Source: Poa pratensis
Taxonomy: Eukaryota > Streptophyta > Magnoliopsida > Poales > Poaceae
Direction: 5' to 3'
Assembly: GCA_947311845.1 (NCBI GenBank)
Contig: CAMZMU010000081.1
Coordinates: 1,889,423 to 1,953,422 of the forward strand
Length of the DNA stretch: 64,000 nucleotides
Shown here: positions 34,440 through 43,739 of the stretch, piece by piece
How the letters are laid out: each line of letters opens with the position of its first letter
How positions within the stretch are numbered: position 1 is the first letter of the stretch
Notes under the pieces: generated by a model
Seen by the model: the letters and a program-made list of their open reading frames with translations, nothing else
Told to the model about the DNA's origin: nothing
Databases searched by the model: none
Position numbers and translations under genes: made by a program

Positions 34440-37400
34440 GACACACGCAGGTAATTCGAACAAAAAAATGCAAACCCACGCACAAACAGAAAAAATTCAG
34501 AACACAGACACATGATAAACAGCGGACCAAAATACAACAAACCTAAACGATACCATTCATAATAAACAGATTGAACAGCCATACCATGTAAACCACAAAA
34601 GAGTTCGCCCACCTAGAGAACGTCTACATGACCGGCAAGCAGCTCCGACTTAAAAACAATCCAACCAGGATGAACCACCGTCTTCCCCGAAACCAATATA
34701 TCCAACGATACGACTGCAAACAAACAAATGAAGAAACGGGAAAAAATAGTCAGACGGTAAAGAAAAAAAATCAACGAACTAACACAAGGACAGACAAGCA
34801 TCACATGAGAAAAAAGGCGAATACAATTAAAAGATAGGTGCACAGAATATAGACACAATAAAAAGAAAGCCGACATAGAAACACACATAAAAAGACGGCA
34901 TAGAAATGAACATACCTATAACGAAAGGGACCGCAGCAAGATACCAATAAATAACCGATCACGTCCACAAATAACACTCATGTTCATCCACAAAAGGATC
35001 ATCAGCAGGATGAACCCCCCGAGCCCTGTTTTGAGGACACGCCATACACGATGCTAACAATCAACGGGTGCAAATAATTATATCCATATGTAATCTCGAG
35101 GACAAAACAAAACACATAATAAACACAAACACATTCATGCAGCTACTAAATGGCATGCAAACACCAACGTACTCGTGATGACACGTCCTACGATCAAATG
35201 AATTATTTACCTCTGTCTTTAAACCTATGTTCCAACAACATGCTTGAAAACCCTACTCATCTGACTGATGAGATTATGCGCGAATGAGAAAACCAACATC
35301 GTGTAGGGGACATATCGATACTGGCTTGTCCGTCTTGATGCACCGTCCGGTGGAGTCGGCATGACCACCAATCAAATTTATTCCTGCGCCTACCCTTTTC
35401 CGTGGAAAGTAAACAATTTACGCACCTAGTTCTCTACTACTTGTAGACGGAAGCAATTCCGGTTGACTATCTTCTTACTAATACGGAGTACCAAACATAT
35501 ATAACCAAAAACAGAAAGAGAGGAAACAATCCTTCACTCATTTCTTCATATCAACTGTACAAACGATTCTTCACTCGTAAGCCACAGATCTAACTCATAC
35601 ATACTTCGACTAAACAAAAGGATACGCAAAAGAAAATGTGAGAAAAAAAACACGCCAAATCTGATCATGGTAATGCGAATATCGGAAAAATATTGAGGAA
35701 CAGAGGAAGTACCATCGCGAGCAACAAAGAAAACCCAACGGGGCAAGCCGGCGGGACATGACCCCGGAACGAATAAATAAACATCAACTTCCCGCTACTC
35801 AAATGATCACCAGTAAGACGACGATCTGCACGAGAAGAAACATAAAAAAACTAAAAAAGACCAGGTGTGTAAAATAAGAAAAGTACGGAAAGCAGAAGAA
35901 AACACAATAGAAAAGAACCCGAAGTAATAGATTAAACCCCCAACGAACTAAAACCCAAGGGGGAGCCGGCAACACCCATCGACCAGGACAACTCACCACA
36001 GAATGAAGAGGAACCCGAAGCCAAAAAGAAAATTAAAAACACTCGGTCCGAAATGATCCCGACCAAGACAACGACCCGCACGAAGAAGAGGCAAAAGAAA
36101 CAACAAAAAATTATGAAAAGCACAAAAGAAACCGAACAACAAAACTGTAAAACGAAAATAGCAAGAAGCCGATCTGGGACACACAAAATAAATCGTCTGG
36201 AAAAATGAACAAAAAGACATGGAAACATGAACACAAGTAGAAACAAAACGCATAAACAGACGGGGAACCAAAGAATCAATCATACCATTAGAAAGACAAT
36301 CGACCAAATATAAACACAAAAAATAGAAAGCCGATAGAGAAACGCAAATAGAAAAACGGCATAGAAACGCACGTACCTATATGCCAAAAAGAACCCACAA
36401 CAGGACACCAAGAAAATAACCAAAAACAGCCCCAGATAACCCATGCGTTCACCGAGGAAAGGATTCATAGCCGGATGAACCCGAGCAAAAAAGGAAAAAA
36501 ATGAATCTACAATCGGGATGAATCCGGCACGCACGAAACGATACAACTAAAAAAAACCGAGATATCAAATGAACACAGAAAAGCAAGCGGATACACGAAG
36601 ACCGTAGATCTGCAGCAAGAAACCGCCCTGCATCAAGGTAGTGACAAACAAAACAAAAGATCGTTAGCACCACGGTAGGAACACGGCAGAAAACAAAGAT
36701 CAAAAAGAACGATCCGTTAACAAAAGGGATCACGTAAAACAACGGAGCAAAACGTCCACAAACAGCGAACACGTCGACAAAACACAAGGATTCACAACAT
36801 GATGAACACAATCCAAAACGAAAAGAAAAATACCTGATTTAGCAGCCCGGCTTGAAGCCGACACGCAGACACGAACGACCCGCACCAAGAAGTCCGCCTG
36901 CATCAACATAGGAAAGAACAGAAGAAACCACGTCAGAAACACGACAGGAAATAGTTAAAGCAACAGATCGTAAATACAAAAGAGAACACAAAAAAACAAC
37001 ACGATAAGAGGGCCGTGGACAACAAAACTAATTAAACAACCCATAAAATCACACAATAGCACAATCACAACAACAAACAACAAAAGGAACAGATCGAACG
37101 GATCAACAGTAAAATAGAGCAAAACAGAGAGGAAGAAGATACGGGGGGAAATGGAGGCTGCGGTATCCCTCGATCCAAAAAACGACATATATACCTGCAG
37201 ATCAATATACTGTTGCGTCGCGGCAACAATTCAATACGGTAGGTCGGTTTCGACGTAATGAACCAATGGCGAGCCGCCAGCGAGATGCAAAATCGGGCCT
37301 TCTGACTACCAGCACAGTGCAACATACCCGCCGACGAATCAAGGGAGGCCAGCTCGGACGGAGAAATCGGGCCCGAATTCTCCCTGACATCACAAACAGT

Positions 37401-37911
37401 GCAACATAGGCGAAATACCAAACGTACCCCGGCATACTGTAGAAAATATGCAGCGAGAACCCACGCACGGGAGAGATCGGCGAGGCAAACGTGCAGGACA
37501 ACCGATTTGTGGACCACGGGAGGGGATGGGCCCATGGTCAGCGAGAGAAAGGGGGAAGGAACCACCTGCGAAGAAAGCTATCCCAGAGGGGCACCGCTAA
37601 AACCCATTACGGTAAACAAACATAATCGACCAATGGGAGGAACGCAGTACGAATCTGCACCGCGCAGGCCCGTCCGCCACACCGACTAAACACGAACCGT
37701 GAGGCTGACGGGCGGGGCCTCGGGCTACAGCGGTGATCCACGTAGGATGTCAACGAGAATGGGTGCAATAAGGCTGGTACGGTTAGCAACTTTGCAAATC
37801 CCTATTCATTCTGACTCCAGGAGCCGGTAGGGATCGGACGGAGCGGAGGCACGGAGCGGGGAGGATCGGACGGCCAGAATGCACAAATCGCTGAGGAGCC
37901 TCCAATGGATC
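34440..37911. other. Unclassified A-rich mosaic, no gene seen
   Basis: It holds the right copies of two diverged repeats (35016-35240; 35940-36195) and a further repeated module: GGCATAGAAATGAACATACC with GGATGAACC at 34890-35020, against GGCATAGAAACGCACGTACC with GGATGAACC at 36358-36480. Several long minus-strand frames read as Phe/Leu/Ser-rich proteins only because the strand is pyrimidine-rich. No element terminus could be fixed. Confidence 0.45.
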
Positions 37912-37927
37912 TCACCGTTTATATCTT

Positions 37928-39342
37928 GTTTTTTGAAAGATCCCTCAATCGCTGGCTTTTCAATATATTAGCAGAGGGAAACCGTACACAGGTGTCGCCC
38001 CGGGCGAAATTACGCCCGGAGGCGAGGAGAAAAAAGAAAAGAAAAGAAAAAAGGCGACGATCCAGTCACCCTCGTGACTCTTTCGACACCCAGCGATGCA
38101 GAACCACGGCCCTGCCACGTAGAGACCTGGTCGCAAAGCCTCCCGAGGCCGCCGCCTCGGCGCACGTCCACTGTCCGGAGCCGCTGCCCCGGCATCCACC
38201 GCCCAGACCTCAGAGCCACCCCGCACGACCGCCGCACACCCGACGCACGACGAGAGATAAGACGCTCCAAGGCGGCGCCTCCAAGATGGTAGCGACGCGT
38301 GCGCCACTGCCGCCCACTCCAGAGGAGTTTAGTTTTTCACCCGGAGAGACTTATGACACTCGCGTCGGTAGAGGGTCGAAGCTTCCGAACGACGCGATCA
38401 AGAAGGAGAACGACGCCCAAAGGCGTCGCCGCCGTCGGCACCGAAGTGCGAGGCTTTCACCTGAAGCTCGATCTCGACCGCCAAGCCCTCGGGCTTGGGC
38501 TGGGAGGAGCAGGGCAGGCGGTGTGGCTCTGACGCAAACCACCGGTTCAATCGACATGGCGCAGGGGTCGCAATACCTCACGCAGCAACGAGAACGCCAT
38601 GTCGGCGCCACCTATCCGGGGCCTCCGCCCCAGCTTCCTTGATACCGGGAGGAGAAGATATTGGGAGCCTCCCGCGCAACAGCACCACAAGACGCCACTC
38701 CCGCAGCACTGCCTCCTGAACGGGTCCGCCGCCCCGGCTTCCTTGATGTTGCCGATCTGCACGAACCTCCGGCGAGGCGCCTTACTGCAGTCCCCAATGC
38801 TCCAAGCCGCACAGAGAGCCGAGAGCACCACCGTGCCCACCCCTGGACGCCAGAGCGAAGCTGCGGCCCGCCCGGCCCAAGGTGGGCCCAGATCGGGCCC
38901 GCGCCGCCTGCGGACACCAGGAGCTGCACAAGGGAGCCGCCTCCGCAACCCTGCCATGACCACATCCGGAGGATGCAGACAAGTACGCCGCCGTCCGCCA
39001 AGAAAGGCTGCCGGGTCCCAGATCTGAAGACTCGGCCCGACCGCTTGCCGACACTGCGCCGAAACTGAAGACGAAGATGGCGGTGACCACCAGATCCGGG
39101 GCCGCCGCCCCGGCCTCCCGACGCCGGTGAGACGACCTCCTCCCCCCAGCAGAGTTGGCCGTCCATCCAGCGAGACGAGCAACAGAAACCTCCCCCCGAC
39201 GGCATTTGTCCGCAGGGGCCCCGCCGCCACCGCGGCAGGCGGCGGCAGGGGGGGGGGGGGGCAGGGAGGAGGTCTTCGAGGGGCGGCGCGATGGGTTTCC
39301 CCCGGTGTCGCCTGGGGAGCGACATGGGGGAGGGTCTTTCCT
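37928..39342 (-). mobile_element. Non-LTR retroposon, 1.4 kb, no EN or RT
   Basis: It is flanked by a perfect 16 bp direct repeat, TCACCGTTTATATCTT (37912-37927 and 39343-39358). On the minus strand it begins AGGAAAGACCCTCCCCCATG, is strongly GC-rich for about 1.2 kb, and ends in an AT-rich tail with a short A run (CTTTCAAAAAAC) next to the duplication. A long variable TSD plus a 3' A run is the mark of LINE-mediated insertion. No endonuclease or reverse transcriptase is encoded. It could be an internally deleted LINE, a large SINE-like element or a processed transcript. Confidence 0.7.
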
Positions 39343-39358
39343 TCACCGTTTATATCTT

Positions 39359-40104
39359 TAGATAAGGGTAATGCAAAACCACAAATCAATTGATAAAGTA
39401 ACTGTAAAGCACAACCAGATCGCATCCATGCCTAGTACTACTCTCTCCAGTGGCAGTGATGGCGCATCTAGAAATGCGTTAGTGCCTCTCAATGATTAAA
39501 GAGAAGGCTATGCGATATTGTGATAGTACGACGTCTCGTTAAGCTAGTATACTTAAATGGCAAAGAAGCACTGAAACGGCACGCGTGGCTAGTGGCGTGG
39601 ACTAATGAACATGTCGCGGTTCCATTTACAAGGGCCTGCACCAACTGTGTGCTGTTCGGACAAGAAACAAGTCAGAGCTGGACACGCATCATGCATGCAT
39701 GCCAGTGATCCAATACTATCAAGAAAGCAGTGAGGAAGAAGCAAAGAAACATGCATACATGAACAAAAGGATAAACAGCAGCATGTGCAATTAACGACCA
39801 GAAGAGATAGTTGAGCCAATCACACTCATCCCAGCTATCCTATAATCAAACCAAGTAATGTGCTCCTACATGTCTCTTATTTTTAAAGCCAAGCAAGTAG
39901 CACTACCTTTTGTATCAGCGTTCATGCCTCTAGCTAGTGCGATTAGTGTCCTATGACATCATTCGTTGTTTGCTTCTTTCCTCTGCATGCTCACCGCATC
40001 AAGTAAGGGACAGAACAGTACTATAGAAAGAAAGAAAAAACAGCGAATTAGACAGGTTTCGCCTTGTCAGGCAACCCCTCGAGATTGTTCTCTCACTTCG
40101 CAAC
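39359..40104. other. No gene seen
   Basis: Mixed sequence continuing the pre-insertion DNA left of the 1.4 kb retroposon. No ORF with recognisable motifs, and no repeat ends. Confidence 0.4.
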
Positions 40105-40445
40105 GGAAAGAGAGAATTGCATGTAACACCAATGCTTGGTACCAAAATTGCACAAAACACGGAATCAAAACATGTTTTACAGTTGACTCCATCTTTTATG
40201 ATAATATGTTGCAGCTAGCCCAAATAAATGATTTAGTAGCTTAATAACAATGTATCTAACACGTGGACCGTATTTCTATTACGTATACCACAATTAGACA
40301 GAAAATAGAAAGTAACGGTATAAAACGTAGAGATTATGCGCATACAAAATATTGTCCCAAAAGTTGGGGTCAGCTGCAAAACATGTTTTGTGCAATTCTG
40401 ACAACAAACATGGGTGTTATATGCAATTTTCTCCAACGAAAATAA
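40105..40445. mobile_element. Foldback MITE candidate
   Basis: The left arm (GAATTGCATGTAACACCAAT, AAAATTGCACAAAACA, ACATGTTTTACAGTTGACTC) is inverted at 40365-40440 (GGGTGTTATATGCAATTTTC, TGTTTTGTGCAATTCTGA, GTCAGCTGCAAAACATGTTT). The arms are about 80-90 bp and imperfect. The middle is AT-rich and noncoding. Ends and TSD are not resolved. Confidence 0.55.
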
Positions 40446-40825
40446 GGAAAAAAAAAGAGTGTCGTTTTGGAACCAGGACACTACAGAGCCCGGTATTTTT
40501 AGAAAAAGAAAAATGACATCTAGACGCCAGGAAAAATTATGAGCGACGCATTAGTGGCATGTATGCGCAACCGACAGGCTTATAAATCTTGTTCTTTGTG
40601 GGCACATTATCGATGGAAGTTACTTTGTTCCATCTCCACTACAAAAACTGAATTTCCTCACAAAAAATTTAAATGGGAGTTTCTCATTAAGCTCCTCGGG
40701 AATGAAATAAGAAAGCATGCAAATTTCTCCCTTCCCCGCCTTGGCTCGTCGGAGGGGATTAGGACGAAAAATCCAAGGCTATATTTCCTTCTGTCCCTAT
40801 TTAACTATTCTATTTTTCCGATTTG

Positions 40826-40994
40826 GAAAAATCTTAGTCAACTGAGAAAAGCGCAACCACAATTCAGAGAAAAGTGTAACTCACGCTGAGTACAACTTTT
40901 TTTTTTGATAGAAAAGTGTAACTGACACGAGTTACACTTTTTTAAAATAATACTTGCGCTTTTTTCGAATTGACCGAGACTTAAGAAAATTTTA
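40826..40994. mobile_element. Short MITE with inverted arms
   Basis: Left AATCTTAGTCAACTGAGAAA then AGCGCAA; right TTGCGC, GACCGAGACTTAAGAAAATT. The arms are inverted copies of each other. Inside is the hairpin AAAAGTGTAACT...AGTTACACTTTT (about 40912-40942). Confidence 0.55.
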
Positions 40995-41164
40995 TTTGGC
41001 CGAGAATTAGATAGAATAGGGATTATCTCCCTGGCTCCATTTCGTTAAAATGGAATCGTAATTATTTTCACAACCTCGTAACAAGTTAGGAAATATGTCA
41101 CCTCTAGTTCTTTGCATAATATAGGTAGTATTCTAATAATTCTACCACTACAGGTGCTCGTAGT

Positions 41165-41426
41165 GAGTACTGCGATATGGAGGCTGAGCTCCATGGAGGT
41201 CGGCTTTTGAAAAAAAAAATCAAAATCAACATTTTATGTTTCAGAAATTCGTAAAAAATTGTAGATATAAATATTTTCGAGATCTACCATCATCTACAAT
41301 TAGGATTTTTGTTCTGAATTATTTGAAAAATATAAATGCTAATTTCAAAAATTTCAGAAAAACGAGCTGCGTGTAGCTCTGGTGCCCATTACACTTTCCG
41401 TGGTCGTAGTGTTAAAAAAAGTACAA
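41165..41426. mobile_element. MITE flanked by an 11 bp direct repeat
   Basis: GTGCTCGTAGT lies at 41154-41164 and 41427-41437, a TSD length in the 9-11 bp range of Mutator-like elements. The 262 bp between holds inverted GAGCTCC and GAGCT-type arms and a CGAGATCTACCATC centre, resembling the MITE split by Gypsy element 1. Confidence 0.55.
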
Positions 41427-41437
41427 GTGCTCGTAGT

Positions 41438-42045
41438 TATCTATCCCTGTATTTCCCGCCAAAAAGGAAAACAATAATCCTTGCATATTACTGGAAGCCT
41501 GCCTCCTCTGCCGCAAAACACGCAAAAGCATGGACTTCTGCACGGTCACACTAGATGGACCCGGAAAGTATTTTTTTTTTGGCTCCTGAGATCCAGTGAT
41601 TCTAATAAATTAAAAAAATCATATAAATTATTTACGAGATTTGATATTTTTTGAAAAACTCCCGGATGTAGCCAATGGTGTAACTTCAAATACCTTGTAT
41701 TCTGGGCTCCACAAAAATGTCAAAAACTGATAAATTTGGTGATTTGAAAATATGCATATTCAGATCCACACTTTTGTCATTTTTCTGTAGCCCAAAATAA
41801 ATATTTGAAGGTGATTTTTGACATGCTCGTTGAATACACTGGCTACAACCGAGATTTTTTTCAAAAAATTTAAAACTCGTAACTTTTTTAGTCTTTAAAG
41901 TATCAAGATAACTGGAGCTCGGAAGCACTAAATCTCCTCTCCACTTTGCTGATGATATATTGATGTGTGCGTAGACCCAAAAGATACACATGTCAAAAAT
42001 GTTGGTCTATTCAAATGTCCAAAAAATTGTGTGGTGCCTTAGCAA
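41438..42045. other. AT-rich DNA, possible further MITE copy
   Basis: Between about 41570 and 41930 there are GGCTCCTGAGATCC on the left and GGAGCTCGG on the right, with CGAGATTTGAT and CCGAGATTTTT words between. This may be a third, more degraded member of the GAGCTC-ended MITE group. No gene. Confidence 0.35.
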
Positions 42046-42333
42046 ATGTGTAATCTGTATACCAAAGATAATCTAGCACAACGCAGTTGGCACAAAAATT
42101 CACATTGCGGATTTAATCACCATGACGAGACAATTAAGCACTTATTTTTCCAATGTAAATTCGCACGTTCTATATGGTCACATAGTGTTGCAAACATTTT
42201 TGTCAACTGGTTATGTGATATTGATCACAAGTTTAGAATCCTTCTTACGGTGGGAGCGTTCGCCCTTATTTGGTCGCTTTGGATATGTAGAAATGATTTT
42301 ATTTTTAATGTAAATAATTTACTCCTTTACATG
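42046..42333 (+). pseudogene. LINE ORF2 C-terminal fragment (zf-RVT)
   Basis: The open frame contains CGFNHHDETIKHLFFQCKFA and, later, ALIWSLWICRNDFIF. This is the zinc-binding zf-RVT end of plant LINE reverse transcriptases (C..C...ET..HLFF.C..A...W). It is cut at 42333 by Gypsy element 2. On the far side, 56985-57230 looks like the LINE 3' untranslated tail (TGTGTGCATCCTTATTATGT, then GGGTGTAA). The upstream portion of the LINE is missing. Confidence 0.6.
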
Positions 42334-43285
42334 TGTCGTGTCTCGGGTGACGGACACCGGGAGTAGATGGTACCCCCTTTTTAGGTTCGGCACGGGGCGC
42401 GAAGGAGGCTGGAAGACGCCTTACCCGGGAGCAAGGTCGCCAAGTTCTTCGTCGGGGGATGAGGGCAAACAACACAGAAAGATACACGGAGTTACCCAGG
42501 TTCAGGCCGCCCGGAGGCTAAAACCCTACTCCTGCATGTCTGGATTGAGATGTTCATCATGGTGTAGTGTACAAGGGTGTTCTGGGGTGAACCCGGCAGA
42601 GTTTCGGCCGGAGGTAGACGAAGAGCAGATCCTGCCCTAGGGAGATCACCTCTCTCTCTACCCTCCGAACCCTAGTCTAGTCTTGCCTGACCTCTATCTT
42701 TTTCGTCCTCCCCCTCTCCGGTGCCATGGTCCTCATTTTATAGGCTAAGGGGATCCGACATGGGCACGCGAGGGGCGTGAGGGGTTTTGGCGGGAAAACC
42801 CCTCGGCGGTCTTTGGAGGAGACGTGGCGTCCTCTCCTCCAAGCATTCTCTGGAGGGCGGCGTGGTCGTCCGCCCTTGGAAAAGGTGGGACGGACAAAGC
42901 CTGTCCGCCACCAACTACGCTCGTGGCAATGTCACCAGGGCGCGGCCTTCATCTTGGCGCCCAAGTCTTCCACCAGCTTCCAGCGTGCTGGCCATCTTAT
43001 CCTCTCAGCGGTACGGATGGAGGACCCGGGGGCGCGCCTGACCTCCTGCCGGGCGCACGGACCCGCGGGTATCCCGCCTTGTTCTCCGGGGAGGGGGTGA
43101 CCCCGGAAGGTCGCCTAGTCCTTAGCCGCAGAGCCTTGCTGTCGAACTTGTCGGATTTCCATGGGGCAGATGGGCTAACCCATCTGCTGTACTTGACTCC
43201 TTACCGTGTCCATCTTCTTGGTGGGCCCCAGTGGAGGACCCACTTTGGCAGCATCAGGGGAACCCCATGTTCCACTGCTGCGACA
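42334..43285 (-). repeat. 3' LTR of Gypsy element 2
   Basis: 952 bp. On this strand it starts TGTCGTGTCTCGG and ends CCACTGCTGCGACA. The TATA box on the minus strand is at 42736-42742. The ACCCAGGTTCAGG block is at 42494-42506. The polypurine-like GTAGCCCCCGGGC abuts its inner edge. Confidence 0.9.
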
Positions 43286-43739
43286 GTAGCCCCCGGGCAT
43301 GGTCCCGGCGGCTCTTGCTCCAGTTGCTGCCGGGGCTATGGCCAAAGAGTTGGCCAAAGTGGGTACCCGGCACCTTGCCTGCTTTGCCTGAGGCTCGCCT
43401 GGGCGAAGTAGAGACGAGCCCCCGAGCTTTTTTGGACTTGGTAGCGGCGAACGTTGCGGTTCGCACGGACGGCCAACGTCTATCTTGAATCCAACGGGAG
43501 GGAGCGCTTGAAGCGGAACATCCCCTCGATCCCTGAGTCAGTCGGAGTAATGGGGCCGCGACGTGACGCGTGGGATGCCTTATAAGCCACGCCTCACGGT
43601 ACTGTAGTCGTTGCTTCCCCAAATCTTCCGAAATCCCCAAATCGCCGCCACCGGAATCCGACTCTTCTTCTTCGCGAGCGCTGCCCTCCTCCTCCGGCCG
43701 CCCGGACTTCACTTCGGAAAGTCCACTCCTCTGCCGCTC

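Larger units (their letters stand above)
30500..37830. repeat. Dispersed imperfect palindrome GCCGACTCC-n-GGAGYCGGC
   Basis: More than ten full or half copies occur. Examples: GCCGACTCCCTGGAGCCGGC (31059-31078), GCCGACTCCAGGGAGCCGGC (32207-32226), GGCCGAGTCCCGGGAGTCGG (32863-32882), GCCGACTCGAGGAAGTCGGC (near 33519), GCCGACTCCAG (34009), GGAGTCGGC (30502, 30531, 34060, 35355) and GACTCCAGGAGCCGG (37812). They are not in tandem, and the intervening DNA differs from site to site. Confidence 0.75.

Noticed and set aside
34600..37200. Several long minus-strand ORFs rich in Phe, Leu and Ser, resembling membrane proteins
   Set aside because: The minus strand is pyrimidine-rich, so hydrophobic frames appear by composition. 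They overlap in different frames and lack motifs.
38547..39425. 292-codon minus-strand ORF in the 1.4 kb retroposon
   Set aside because: GC-rich DNA with overlapping long frames on both strands. The ORF runs past the retroposon edge and TSD, so it is not a natural unit.
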